A stretch of 64,000 nucleotides of DNA from Pseudoalteromonas sp. MSK9-3 (GTDB lineage Bacteria; Pseudomonadota; Gammaproteobacteria; Enterobacterales; Alteromonadaceae). Position numbers and translations under genes: made by a program. The notes under the pieces were generated by a model. That model saw nothing but the letters and a program-made list of their open reading frames with translations. It did no database searches and was not told the origin of the DNA. Shown here in pieces: positions 20,195 through 30,080 of the stretch (position 1 is its first letter; each line of letters opens with the position of its first letter). Location of the stretch: NCBI RefSeq assembly GCF_003590335.1, contig NZ_MIET01000025.1, forward strand, positions 1-64,000, written 5' to 3'.

Positions 20195-20683
20195 GTGATA
20201 AAAACATGGGCATTTTTAGTACTTACGTTAATTTTTACCGTTCAAGCAAGGGGGGCAGAAATCGAGCTCTCGATTAACTTAGCGAAACAAACAGGAGAGT
20301 ACCACAACCCGTATGTTGCTGTTTGGATTGAGGATGATGCAGGTAAAAGTGTACGTACTTTAGTACTTTGGCGTGAAGGGGCAAAGTGGCTTAAAGATAT
20401 CCGCACCTGGTGGAGAAAAGTAGGGCGGCGCGCTCCTGAGCTGGTTGACTCTGTAACATCAGCGACACGTCCTGCAGGTGATTACCGTCTTAACTTTTCA
20501 GCCAATGATGACAATGGTGAGCCTTTAGCACAGGGTAACTACACGCTAAAATTTGAGGTTGTGAGAGAAAATGGTGGTCGCGCAATAATAAAGCAAAAAT
20601 TTCGCTTAAATGGACAAGCGCAGTCTTATGACCTTCAAGGCACTTTAGAAACAAACCCTACAAAATTTTCGATTAAGGAATAA
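20195..20683 (+). CDS. DUF2271 periplasmic protein
   Basis: A 162-residue exported protein with a signal peptide (ending near ARGA) followed by a DUF2271 domain. Visible motifs are YHNPYVAVWIEDDAGK, LVLWREGAKWLKDIRTWWR and a VDSVTSATRPAGDYRL segment. The SVTSATRP stretch resembles the flavinylation-type D-x-x-(S/T)-G-A-(S/T) pattern but is not identical, so covalent FMN is only a possibility. It starts at GTG 20195 after GAGGAGAG. It sits between the PepSY and DUF4198 genes, 27 bases after the first and 5 before the second. Its biochemical role is not established. Confidence 0.82.
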   Translation: MIKTWAFLVLTLIFTVQARGAEIELSINLAKQTGEYHNPYVAVWIEDDAGKSVRTLVLWREGAKWLKDIRTWWRKVGRRAPELVDSVTSATRPAGDYRLNFSANDDNGEPLAQGNYTLKFEVVRENGGRAIIKQKFRLNGQAQSYDLQGTLETNPTKFSIKE

Positions 20684-20688
20684 AAACC

Positions 20689-21501
20689 ATGTCTAAATTA
20701 AAATTATTCGCTATGTTCGCATTCACGATGGCTACCTCGGCACAGGCGCATGATCGCTGGATTTTACCGACACATTTTAGCGTGTCAGCAGAAGACAAAG
20801 TATGGATCATGGCGGATGTTACGGCATCGAATGAAACGTTTAACGTTGATAAACCTATGGGTTCAGATAGATTTACCATCATAAAACCAAACGGTGAACG
20901 CTCTCGCCCTAGTTCAAGTTATCGTGGTCATCGCAAGAGCGTGGTTGATATTCATTTGACTGAAGAAGGCACTTATAAATTGTATTTGGACAGTGATGTG
21001 AGTTATTGGACCAGCTACGAGGTATCAGGAAAAGAGGGCACACAATGGTTGCGTAATACCAGTAAGGCAAACCGAGCCGACAAACTTCCTAAGGGAGCAA
21101 AGAATGTCACGACGCTGGCCTCTCAGGCTCAAGTAATGACATTTGTGACATTAAATGCGCCAAATGATAACTATAGTTTAACTAATAACGGGTTAGAGCT
21201 TAAGCCGATCACTCACCCCTCTGATATTGCGCAAAATGAAAAAGCCCAGTTACAGTTATTATTTAATGGTCAACCACAGCAAGGTGTTGAGGTTGAAATT
21301 ATTAAAGATGGTGCTCGATATAGGAATGATCTCAATGCGTTGAAAGTTGTTTCTGATAATAATGGAGAGATCTCGTTTACTCTCGCTGATGCGGGACGTT
21401 ATTTGTTAGTGGCTGAATTTAAAAAATCACTTACAAATGACGCATTAGCAGATGAGATGGGTGGTCAGATTTTCTTTACGTTTGAAGCTGTATTGAATTA
21501 A
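20689..21501 (+). CDS. DUF4198 periplasmic protein
   Basis: A 270-residue exported protein with a signal peptide cleaved after AQA. The family-typical mature N-terminus HDRWILPTHFSVS starts with a His that may bind metal. An Ig-like or CbiK/NikM-type C-terminal domain follows (NGQPQQGVEVEII, then DNNGEISFTLADAGRYLLV). DUF4198 proteins are often annotated as nickel/cobalt uptake accessory proteins and recur beside TonB receptors and PepSY proteins. It is the last gene of the operon. The substrate is unknown; a periplasmic metal- or iron-linked role is inferred from family context. Confidence 0.82.
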   Translation: MSKLKLFAMFAFTMATSAQAHDRWILPTHFSVSAEDKVWIMADVTASNETFNVDKPMGSDRFTIIKPNGERSRPSSSYRGHRKSVVDIHLTEEGTYKLYLDSDVSYWTSYEVSGKEGTQWLRNTSKANRADKLPKGAKNVTTLASQAQVMTFVTLNAPNDNYSLTNNGLELKPITHPSDIAQNEKAQLQLLFNGQPQQGVEVEIIKDGARYRNDLNALKVVSDNNGEISFTLADAGRYLLVAEFKKSLTNDALADEMGGQIFFTFEAVLN

Positions 21502-21568
21502 GTCTTGAACGAGTAGGTAGCTCATACAGTTATTAACGTTTTAGTTATGTAGAAGCATAATCATTCAT

Positions 21569-21595
21569 CAGATTGCCAGAATTACTGGCAATCTG
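21569..21595. terminator. Long hairpin between convergent genes
   Basis: A perfect 11-base stem, CAGATTGCCAG (21569-21579) with CTGGCAATCTG (21585-21595), whose loop holds the stop codon of the minus-strand gene. It has no T-run on either side, so it may terminate weakly or protect 3' ends. Confidence 0.45.
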
Positions 21596-22520
21596 ATATT
21601 ACCTTATCTGCGAGTAAGGCTCTGACCGAAAAAGGAGTTACTTTATTTTCGATGTCTATGCTGACTTGCGCAACATCTAAATATTGAAAGTCGCCGGGTC
21701 CATTAAGTTGCCATAACCCAGAAGGTCTTTTTGATAAACAAAACGCTTTTGTATCCCCATGACTTATAAGGATAGGAAAGTCATACTTTTGAGCAATATC
21801 GTTCAGCAACGCTTTATACTCTTTAAATCCATCACACTTTTTTTGCCTACTTTGTGTACATGACTTGTTGTATTGCGGATTTACAAAAATATCAGCCTGC
21901 ATGAAAATAACGGCGGCTGATAAATTAGGGTTCAAGTTGCGTGTTAGCCATGTAACATTGTGATCATCCCGTATATTGATCTGTGCTCGGGCTTGTTTTT
22001 TATCCGAGAGAAGAATTTGTCTACGACCATTATTGGTGCCAACTACGTGTAAAGTAATAAAGCGAATATTGTTATGTAACCACGTTTGGTTTTCAGGTTG
22101 CGCTGTTTGTCGTTCATAATGACTAAGCTTGACTGCAGAGCGAGCGAATTCAGAGCGAATGAACTTCAACCGCTCTAGTTCATCGTAGCGGGGGGTGAGG
22201 CTTTTTCTATCACAGTCCGTCCAGTCATTGTCTCCAGGCGTGTAAATAAATGGCTGGTGGCTTATTTTACTAATGAGTGCATAGTTTTCTTCTAAAATAG
22301 CGTTAGTACAAGGCGCCGCTCCAGATTTTATATCTCCAACATGTGCAATAAAGTCATGCGGTGTTTTTTGTACGGCTTGGTATAGCAACCCTGAGGGCTT
22401 ACGAAGCATATCAGCGTCTATGTGAGAATATGGCATATCACCATATACAAGAAATTGACTGGGCTTAGCTGAGCTCAAAAAAGCGGTGCTAAGCATAATA
22501 ATAAAAAGTATTTTGAGCAT
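21582..22520 (-). CDS. Secreted metallophosphoesterase-like protein
   Basis: A 312-residue exported protein with a signal peptide (first 18 residues or so). It shows the calcineurin-like phosphoesterase pattern: YGDMPYS (D), AHVGDIKSG (GD), YTPGDNDWTDC (GDND) and a late ISHGDTKAF (GH-like, with D). These are the usual metal ligands, though the first motif lacks the common DxH form. There are four to six cysteines in the mature part. The substrate is unknown. It ends convergently with the DUF4198 gene and shows no operon partner. Confidence 0.72.
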   Translation of the reverse strand: MLKILFIIMLSTAFLSSAKPSQFLVYGDMPYSHIDADMLRKPSGLLYQAVQKTPHDFIAHVGDIKSGAAPCTNAILEENYALISKISHQPFIYTPGDNDWTDCDRKSLTPRYDELERLKFIRSEFARSAVKLSHYERQTAQPENQTWLHNNIRFITLHVVGTNNGRRQILLSDKKQARAQINIRDDHNVTWLTRNLNPNLSAAVIFMQADIFVNPQYNKSCTQSRQKKCDGFKEYKALLNDIAQKYDFPILISHGDTKAFCLSKRPSGLWQLNGPGDFQYLDVAQVSIDIENKVTPFSVRALLADKVISDCQ

Positions 22521-22633
22521 AGGGTGCGCTATATGAATAAACAGATTTACTACGATATAACATAGAAAAATAGAAATAAATGCATTGCTTGAGAAAAAGG
22601 TGCAAGCGGTGTTGCACCCAGAGTGTTTAATTA

Positions 22634-25600
22634 TTAGAAAGTATACTTTGCACCAATGAATGCGAAGCGGCCTAAGCCTCCACCGTACATGCTATCGAAG
22701 TTACCTGTGCCACCGATCACAAATGGTCCATGTTCATCGGTTAGATTATTAACTCCACCATAAACTTGTAGCTCACTTTGAGCATTGATATCTATGAGAT
22801 ATGATAGGCTGATGTTGTGTGTAATATGAGAGGGTAAGTCGTTCCCCCATAATGGCTCTGGATCACTAATACAGGTATCGGCGCCTTGCGCACAATTTGT
22901 GGCATTGTTTGCCATATCTTGCTCCCATGCTTTAGTGGTGTTTAAACTGCGTCGTATTTCACCTTTATAGCGAGTGCTCCATCTTATCCGCAAGTCATCA
23001 TAGCGCCAAGTCAGTGACGCACTGCCTTTGTCCTCAAAGATATTGTCAGTTAAATAGCCCTCATAGAAAGTATCAAACGCGCCATCTGGGCCCGTACTTG
23101 TTATTGAATACTCAATGACATGAGACCAATCAAGTTTGAGCTTCAAGTTACCATATTCAGGTAAGTCGTATGAATATTCGAGCGCAATATCATAGCCCTT
23201 GGTACGGATCTCATCGGTATTGATAAGCCTTTGCTTGACCTCGACTAATTGCCCATCCTCATCTCGGCGCAGGTCGTTACAAAATTCATTGCCTGAGCCA
23301 TATGCCATTGTAGAGTTATAACAAAAGCCGATAATATCGTCGTTTGATAATGCGGTGATCGCGTCTTTTACACGAATATCATAAAAGTCTAGTGCCACTC
23401 TAAAGCCGGGTATATAGTCAGGTGTAAGGGAGATGCCCAGCGTATACGTATCCGCGGTTTCTTCAAACAGATCGGCGTTACCTGCATTGGGAGAATACTG
23501 GTTGTTATCATCACTAAATTCGCCATCCTGTGTGATGGTATTGATTATCCCTGCTTCTCTTCGGCAATTATCGTGTCCAGGCCCTGTTGACGTAGCGGTT
23601 GTCCCGTCACATAGATCACTAAAAGAGTCATAATCACCACGAGGGGGGGACATGAGCTCTGTAATCGTGGGAGCACGCATAGCTCGAGCCCAGTTTGCTC
23701 TCACTAAATAGCCATTACTTGGTTCATAGACAAATCCAGCTTTATAGCTTTGGATCAGCCCCGTTGTCGACCAACTGTAATCGGCAAAACGTGCAGAAAC
23801 CTCGGCGGTCAGACTCTTAGCCATAGGTGCATCTTTTAAAAGCGGAATAGATGCTTCGGCAAACCCCTCATAGACAGAAACATCACCTGAGAAATTGGGC
23901 ACAAAGTTAAACGTAATGCCACCTTCAGGCACATTGGTCGAAACACTTTGCTGGTCTTTTCTGTACTCGAATCCAAATGCTGTTGAAACTGGCCCCGCAG
24001 GTAGTTCATAAATATCACCCGTGATAAAGCCTGTGGCGATAGTTTGCTTAACTTGCGTAGAAATTGAAGGATTTGCTCGGATGTAGTCAGCGGCTTGACT
24101 GCTTATAGAGCCTGCGCCAAATAAATTAATTGGTACACAGCCATTGGCACGTGCAGCTTCATCCTTACACTGCACTGTGCCATCAGCTAGCTCTTCGGCA
24201 TTTAAAGCATGTGTAACGTTGGCAACGAAAAGCTCATTACTGCGAGTTTGCTCTTGCTTAAATCTACCATAGCTTACTGATACGTCCCATTCCCAGTCAC
24301 TCCACACATAGCCGCGTAAGCCTGCCCATGTACGAATTGTGCTGCGGTCATTGCGTGTCGTAATATCACCAACCTCACTAAATAGGCGATCCCACTTTAC
24401 ACCTTTTGAACTTGCTTGATCTCTAATCTCTTGAGGCATGTAGGGGTTATCGTAAGGGATACGACCAATACAGTTTGACCCAAAGGTATCTTCAGAAGGG
24501 TTGTACGTTACAATCGCATCACATTCATCTTCACTTTCAGGTGAGCGCTGATTTTTAGATTTGGTTTGGCTATATTGCACTTGGAAATACGACTCAATAC
24601 CAGAATTAAATTCATACTCCGCTTTAAAGGCACTCGATATTTGGCTATCTGGTAATTTTAATGGTCTGAATTGGTTAAAGTGAATGCCATGCAGCTCTTC
24701 ATTCCAGTCATTTCGTAATGTTGTGCCATCATACCAATATCCTGCGTTTGGCTTGGTGCTACTTTTTTCATCAAATACGCCGCCGGGGATTGAATCACTC
24801 AAGTTGGTCCACTGTGATGGGTTAATATCCCGGATACAATGACGGTTAGTTTTTGTTAGAGGGTCATAAGTCGCCGTCTGCATCGTATTACACATGCGTT
24901 TATCATCATAAGCCCATGCATCTTGCTGTTGCGCTCGGTCTCTGTCCCAGTAACCCAAAATATCTTGTTTATTATAGGTTGTGCTAAAAAACGCATAGCC
25001 TCTATCATCATTAAAAGTTGTACCATAATCGAAATTGACGGTTGTTTCTTTGCCACCGCCTTCAGTACTTTCACCGACACGAGAACTAATCGTAAAGCCT
25101 TCTTGATCTTGCTGAGTAATAATGTTCACGACGCCCGCGATTGCATCTGACCCATATGCTGCCGAAGCACCACCAGTTATGATCTCTACCCGTTCAACCA
25201 TACCTTTAGGGATCGTACTCAAACTCACATAGTTGCCTGAGTAACTATTGGATACGACCCTTCGGCCATCAATTAAGGTGAGTGTTCTATTATTGCCAAG
25301 TTCACGTAAGTCTATAGTTGATAGACCTGAATTTTGTACACTACTTTGAGAGTTAGCATTGTTATTACCTTCGCCAAATTGCGGTAAGCTCTCAGCGAGC
25401 ACTTCAGCTAACGAGCCAAAACCAGAGTCAACTAATGCATCACTGTCCATTGTCGCGATTGGGGTGGCGACTGAAAAGCTATCTCGCTTAATTCGCGAAC
25501 CGGTTACAACAATTTTTTCTGTCTTTTCTTCGTCTGATGCATTAGGTTGTGTTGAAGTGTTATTTACATCAATAGTTTGCGGTATGGTTGCAAGTGATTG

Positions 25601-25660
25601 ACCTGAGCAAGCGAGAGAGACTGCAATTGCCAAGATACATCGGTTGGTATTGAAAGCCAC
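22634..25660 (-). CDS. Large TonB-dependent outer-membrane receptor
   Basis: A 1008-residue TonB-dependent receptor. It has a signal peptide and a TonB box-like EKIVVTGSRIKRDSF. The plug has LRELGNNRTLTLIDGRRV and GGASAAYGSDAIAGVVNI. The barrel ends RFAFIGAKYTF. It contains many Cys pairs in barrel loops (for example CNTMQTATYDPLTKTNRHC), a pattern of large-substrate receptors in Alteromonadales and Xanthomonas-type proteins. It starts with GTG at 25660 behind AGGAAA; the overlapping ATG is out of frame. It is divergent from a ToxR-type propeller sensor (332-base gap), which suggests that regulator controls it; the ligand is unknown. Confidence 0.92.
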   Translation of the reverse strand: MAFNTNRCILAIAVSLACSGQSLATIPQTIDVNNTSTQPNASDEEKTEKIVVTGSRIKRDSFSVATPIATMDSDALVDSGFGSLAEVLAESLPQFGEGNNNANSQSSVQNSGLSTIDLRELGNNRTLTLIDGRRVVSNSYSGNYVSLSTIPKGMVERVEIITGGASAAYGSDAIAGVVNIITQQDQEGFTISSRVGESTEGGGKETTVNFDYGTTFNDDRGYAFFSTTYNKQDILGYWDRDRAQQQDAWAYDDKRMCNTMQTATYDPLTKTNRHCIRDINPSQWTNLSDSIPGGVFDEKSSTKPNAGYWYDGTTLRNDWNEELHGIHFNQFRPLKLPDSQISSAFKAEYEFNSGIESYFQVQYSQTKSKNQRSPESEDECDAIVTYNPSEDTFGSNCIGRIPYDNPYMPQEIRDQASSKGVKWDRLFSEVGDITTRNDRSTIRTWAGLRGYVWSDWEWDVSVSYGRFKQEQTRSNELFVANVTHALNAEELADGTVQCKDEAARANGCVPINLFGAGSISSQAADYIRANPSISTQVKQTIATGFITGDIYELPAGPVSTAFGFEYRKDQQSVSTNVPEGGITFNFVPNFSGDVSVYEGFAEASIPLLKDAPMAKSLTAEVSARFADYSWSTTGLIQSYKAGFVYEPSNGYLVRANWARAMRAPTITELMSPPRGDYDSFSDLCDGTTATSTGPGHDNCRREAGIINTITQDGEFSDDNNQYSPNAGNADLFEETADTYTLGISLTPDYIPGFRVALDFYDIRVKDAITALSNDDIIGFCYNSTMAYGSGNEFCNDLRRDEDGQLVEVKQRLINTDEIRTKGYDIALEYSYDLPEYGNLKLKLDWSHVIEYSITSTGPDGAFDTFYEGYLTDNIFEDKGSASLTWRYDDLRIRWSTRYKGEIRRSLNTTKAWEQDMANNATNCAQGADTCISDPEPLWGNDLPSHITHNISLSYLIDINAQSELQVYGGVNNLTDEHGPFVIGGTGNFDSMYGGGLGRFAFIGAKYTF

Positions 25661-25992
25661 ATTATTTCCTTTGTTTATTATTATGTTGTGATAAGCCCTA
25701 CTTTGCTAAATAGGGGCAAAGAGACTGTGTTATTTAGTACACTAATCGTGAACACATTGTTATTAACGATGTTTGTTTATAGGCTTTGATGCTCTAATGC
25801 AATTTAAGTAGGCTCTTTTTATGTCTTTTCTATATCTATTCATTATCTTTTAATAAAAAACTAATTTTTTCATTAAGTTATGTTTAATGATTTTGAATGT
25901 TATAGTGTTTCAATTATGTAAAAACCTTTGCTTTTGTGGTCTCATTTTAGGTATTCTCTGTTGCAATCTCAGGTAACGAGAAGGTCAGGCTA
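25661..25992. promoter_or_regulatory. Divergent promoter region, TonB receptor / ToxR-type regulator
   Basis: 332 very AT-rich bases between divergent starts. It must contain both promoters and probably the binding site of the adjacent winged-helix regulator. I could not identify a specific operator by eye. Confidence 0.45.
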
Positions 25993-28068
25993 ATGAGTAA
26001 ATCTGATATTTTTGATTTTACAATACTCGATGTAAGGATAAACGTGAATGAGTGCTGCATATCAAGCGAACAAAAAAGTGTGGCGCTTCAACCAAAATTC
26101 ATCGCAGTACTATGCCTACTGGCCCGGGAGTATCCAAATATTGTCAGCAGAGCCCAGATAATAGAACAAGTTTGGGGTGGCAATTATTTTGTGGGTGACA
26201 AAGCACTTACAAATGCAGTATGGCATATTCGTAAAGCGTTTAAAGAGTTAGGTTATGGTATTGACTGTATAGAAACACGCCGCCAATCAGGGTATCGACT
26301 TTGCTATGCGCCAATTATTCAGGCTGATCTTGACTGTGCTCAAAAAACGTCAGTAAAGCCGGGATATTTATTGTTTATGTTAGCTTTAGTTGGGTTTACT
26401 TACTTCTATATTTTTGTTTACCAGCATGAATTAAACCTGAGATTACATGCGCCAGAAGCGCTGACAGATTACCCTGGTCGTGAGTTATTCCCAAACATTT
26501 CTCAAGATGGACGCTACTTAACGTATTCCTGGCGTAATATGGCTGGACAAACAGATTTGTATATTAGAGATTTACATGACCCAAGCGGAATTCATAAAAA
26601 TCTTACAAATAGCGAGTTTAAGGAGTCTCACTCCGCTTGGAGTGCAGATCAAAAAACCCTCTTTTATATCCGAAAAAATAATGGTCGATGCGACGTGGTG
26701 AGTTATAACTTATTAACAAGTGAGCGTAAACAACTTGGGCAGTGCACAGCAAATAAGGCAAGTAACCTTGCCGTTTCATCTAATGGAAAGTGGTTAGCAT
26801 TCCAAAGTATAAATAGCGATAAAGCATCGACAAGCGTGACATTGCTCGCTCTTTCCAATATACCCAAAACAAATAATATAGTGATAGCATGTGATATTTG
26901 CGATGAATTTCCCGCGGAATCAATTTCTTTTTCGCCTGATAGTCAATGGCTTGCGATTAGTCGAAATGACGAAAATGGGCATGAGAATGTTTATATACAT
27001 GATCTTAATACGATGAGTTATAAACGTATTACGAAAGGGCATAATGATTTACGAGGGTTTGCATGGTATCCAGACGGTAAGTCAATATTGATTTCTTCAG
27101 TTGAATATGGAAATCGTGTGGCTTATCAAATAGGCTTACTAACTGGTTCGAAAGACCCCATTGCAGTTGAAGGACTGAGTTATCCAACTTTTGATTCTCA
27201 AGGTAATTTATATTACCACAATTGGCAAATAAACACGTCAATTATGAAATTGGAACTGGCTACGGAAGTGGCAAGTTCTCCTTTTCCGTTATTACAGTCA
27301 GCGTTTAACTTTAGATATGCAGATCATTCTGATGTACATGAAAAAGTTGTATATGTAACCAATAAGTCAGGTTACGATGAGTTGTGGTCATCATCTATTG
27401 ACGGTGTGTACCGAGAAAAGCTAACTAATTTAAAATTACAAGCGTCAAATCCAACTTGGTCGCCTGATGGTAGGCATATTATTTTTTCAGCAAGCTCTGA
27501 AACAGAGCACACATTGTATTCATATAATGTGTCTACAGGGTTCACGCGTAAGCTCAATACGGGACTGTCTTATCATTATAAAGCGAGTTGGTCATTGGAT
27601 AGCGCCCATTTTTATGTATCAAATGGCGATTCTCTTTATAGATACAATTTACGCAGTTTAATAGAAGGTTTTGATACTGGCGGTACATTTGTATCGAAAG
27701 GCTTATATGCAAAACAGCTGGACGAGAGAAAGCTGATTGTATCCAAAGGCAAAGCGCTGGGTTTGTGGGAAGTACAACTAAATGATGATAGAGCACCTAA
27801 AAATCTGATAGCTGGTGAAGAAATTGCGAGTGCTACAGGTTGGACCGTGGCGAACGGTGGTGTTTACTACTTCAATGTGAGTAACAGTGATTACCGCATC
27901 AGCTTTTATGATATGTATACAGGTACGCGTAAAGATGTTATTCGGGTGAGAGAGCGTGGGTATAGTCGCTCTCAAGGTCTAGCATATGTTAAAAATAAAC
28001 AATGGCTGTTATTTACTGGCTATGAAATGCCTGAAATTGATATCATAAAACTGCCAAGTTTTACTTAG
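25993..28068 (+). CDS. ToxR/CadC-type membrane regulator with beta-propeller sensor domain
   Basis: A 691-residue one-component regulator. The cytosolic N-terminus (about 1-110) is an OmpR-type winged helix (FIAVLCLLAREYPNIVSRAQ, then NAVWHIRKAFKELG, then RRQSGYRL). A single TM helix (about 122-142) follows, and then a periplasmic TolB/WD40-like beta-propeller with repeated blades such as FSPDSQWLAISR, WYPDGKSILIS and WSPDGRHIIFSA. The propeller presumably senses a ligand or protein in the periplasm. It lies divergent to the large TonB receptor and convergent to an S15-like hydrolase, a set that could form a uptake-and-degradation module. AAGGTCAGG precedes the ATG. Confidence 0.87.
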   Translation: MSKSDIFDFTILDVRINVNECCISSEQKSVALQPKFIAVLCLLAREYPNIVSRAQIIEQVWGGNYFVGDKALTNAVWHIRKAFKELGYGIDCIETRRQSGYRLCYAPIIQADLDCAQKTSVKPGYLLFMLALVGFTYFYIFVYQHELNLRLHAPEALTDYPGRELFPNISQDGRYLTYSWRNMAGQTDLYIRDLHDPSGIHKNLTNSEFKESHSAWSADQKTLFYIRKNNGRCDVVSYNLLTSERKQLGQCTANKASNLAVSSNGKWLAFQSINSDKASTSVTLLALSNIPKTNNIVIACDICDEFPAESISFSPDSQWLAISRNDENGHENVYIHDLNTMSYKRITKGHNDLRGFAWYPDGKSILISSVEYGNRVAYQIGLLTGSKDPIAVEGLSYPTFDSQGNLYYHNWQINTSIMKLELATEVASSPFPLLQSAFNFRYADHSDVHEKVVYVTNKSGYDELWSSSIDGVYREKLTNLKLQASNPTWSPDGRHIIFSASSETEHTLYSYNVSTGFTRKLNTGLSYHYKASWSLDSAHFYVSNGDSLYRYNLRSLIEGFDTGGTFVSKGLYAKQLDERKLIVSKGKALGLWEVQLNDDRAPKNLIAGEEIASATGWTVANGGVYYFNVSNSDYRISFYDMYTGTRKDVIRVRERGYSRSQGLAYVKNKQWLLFTGYEMPEIDIIKLPSFT

Positions 28069-28113
28069 GGACGACTGTAAAGCCTTTGGTGCATGATCAA
28101 TTCACTCTGATTT

Positions 28114-28131
28114 AAATACTCTATAGTATTT
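28114..28131. terminator. Weak hairpin between convergent genes
   Basis: AAATACT (28114-28120) pairs with AGTATTT (28125-28131) around the stop of the minus-strand gene. It is AT-rich and of modest stability; it is possibly a shared terminator. Confidence 0.35.
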
Positions 28132-29854
28132 TACTTAAGGGTAAATCAAGAGTGCTTTGGTGTATGCCATGATGATGAATTTGTATTGTTATAGGCATCG
28201 CATCTTTAAAAGTTTGGTCTGCTACGGGTCTATCTCCATTATAATGTTTTTGATAACGGCTATGCTCTGAGGTGAGCACTAATCTAAGTCGACTCTGCTT
28301 AAGTAGCTTGCGAGAAACGAGGGCAAAGCTATTGAGTTGAATTTGATAGAGTTCATTTGGGTTGTGTTGACTATTAATACCTTGCTGTATTCGTACTCTG
28401 TCCTGTGAAATGAGCTCACTACTCCCATGTTTATCTTTGATGTATAACATGGCAAATATATCAGTGTTGGCAATGTTAGAGGATAACCACAGAGACAGGC
28501 TTATTTGTCCTTGCAAGTACATATCTTGTTCTAGTGTATGAGAATGAAAAATTACTCCGTTATTATCTATGGCCATGGCGGTATTTTGGCTCGTTAATGT
28601 GTGCTCGGTTGATTTGGGCATATTACTGCTGTTCAGTGGATGATAGTGATATTCAGTGTAGGGGGCGGTAGAGTGTTTGGTAGATGAGGTCATCAAGCCA
28701 GATGAAAAAACAGTGTGTTTCTTATGTTGTGATACGAGGTTAAAGCGTTTTGTGGGCAGGCTGAACGTGTTTAAATCAGGATAATAATGCCAGCGGTTGC
28801 TGCCAATATTAAACGTTGCAATATTACCTTTTAAGAAGCCGGGTTTTTTAGCCCCTTTAAGTGTCCAATTAAACCATTCCAAATGCAGTTTCTTAAAATC
28901 GAGTAGACTGTTGTTGCCAACTAAGACGCCATCGATATTACTTTTTGGCGAACGGGTACCTGCGTGATCCCATGGGCCCAGTATTAAATAGTGATCTTTT
29001 TTATTTTGAGTAGCGGCCATGAGATTTTTGTAATAATTCAAGGTGCCTAAATGATCTCCATCATATTGCCCTGTAATTGACAGCACAGGGCCTGTAAATG
29101 CGCGATAGTGCTGTGCTTGTGGCACCATGTTTTCCCAGTAATCATCATATTCAGGGTGATCTAACCATTTTTGAAAAATGGACGATGGGTTGCCCAATCG
29201 CTGATCTAGCTCTCTAAAGCTGGCACCATCTCGACGTAACTTAGCGTAAATTGGCGCAACATGCGCTTGATTGAAGCGTGCGCTGTTGTTGGTTTTACCC
29301 GAAATAAAATGCAACCATGACATGACATAATAGGTAGGGATATCGTTTTTATATGGGAAGTCGATAGCGGGGTAAACACTGGCGGTAGGCACTATGGTTT
29401 TTAAACTAGGCGGCGCTTCTTTGAGCGTTGCCCATTGTGTAAACCCTCGGTATGAACCACCCATCATTGCCACTTTTTGATTGCTCCAAGGCTGTGCTGC
29501 AACCCATTCAATCACATCAAAGCCATCCTGACCGTCTTTTTCAAATGGAATAAATTCACCGTCTGAATCGCCGCGTCCTCGGCTATCAACAGCAATAAAA
29601 GCATAACCATGGCGAGCAAAGTATGTGCCGTACTTATTTGCTTCGTCACGGTTATAGGGGGTAATAAACACAATACTTGGTAGCGCATTATTCGAATCAA
29701 GGGGTTTATATATTGTTGCGGAAGCATATTTTCCATCTCTTAGTTCGATTTTTTTATGCCATGTAAAATCAATCTCATCAACCATGGCAAAAGATGTAAA
29801 ACTGATGAGAAGTGAAGCCATGATGCTATAAAACATAAGATAAGGTAAACGCAC
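28121..29854 (-). CDS. CocE/NonD (S15-like) family exported hydrolase
   Basis: A 577-residue alpha/beta hydrolase of the X-Pro dipeptidyl-peptidase S15 / CocE group with a signal peptide. The nucleophile elbow is MMGGSYRGFTQW (Ser near residue 134). The oxyanion region is AVDSRGRGDSDGEF. The acid is in ITGQYDGDHLG and the His in LGPWDHAGTRS. The C-terminal jelly-roll domain is typical (YLQGQISLSLWLSSN). Members cleave acyl groups from peptides, esters or beta-lactam-like amides; the natural substrate is unknown here. Its gene faces the propeller regulator. Confidence 0.86.
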   Translation of the reverse strand: MRLPYLMFYSIMASLLISFTSFAMVDEIDFTWHKKIELRDGKYASATIYKPLDSNNALPSIVFITPYNRDEANKYGTYFARHGYAFIAVDSRGRGDSDGEFIPFEKDGQDGFDVIEWVAAQPWSNQKVAMMGGSYRGFTQWATLKEAPPSLKTIVPTASVYPAIDFPYKNDIPTYYVMSWLHFISGKTNNSARFNQAHVAPIYAKLRRDGASFRELDQRLGNPSSIFQKWLDHPEYDDYWENMVPQAQHYRAFTGPVLSITGQYDGDHLGTLNYYKNLMAATQNKKDHYLILGPWDHAGTRSPKSNIDGVLVGNNSLLDFKKLHLEWFNWTLKGAKKPGFLKGNIATFNIGSNRWHYYPDLNTFSLPTKRFNLVSQHKKHTVFSSGLMTSSTKHSTAPYTEYHYHPLNSSNMPKSTEHTLTSQNTAMAIDNNGVIFHSHTLEQDMYLQGQISLSLWLSSNIANTDIFAMLYIKDKHGSSELISQDRVRIQQGINSQHNPNELYQIQLNSFALVSRKLLKQSRLRLVLTSEHSRYQKHYNGDRPVADQTFKDAMPITIQIHHHGIHQSTLDLPLSKIL

Positions 29855-30080
29855 ATCAAGTTCCTTTTATTGGTGTTTTGTGATGTTATAATAAATCATT
29901 ATGGGTTTGCTAATGCAAGGTAAAACGGTGTTTAACGCGACAATTCACCTACAACACCCACAAAATATCTTTGTGATAAACAGTCATTCACTATCACAAG
30001 CGAATGACTTGTTTAATTAGCAGGTGTCTGTATTGGTATTTTTGTCCTAGTCTTGTCATAGACATTTTGCGGAGAAAAAT

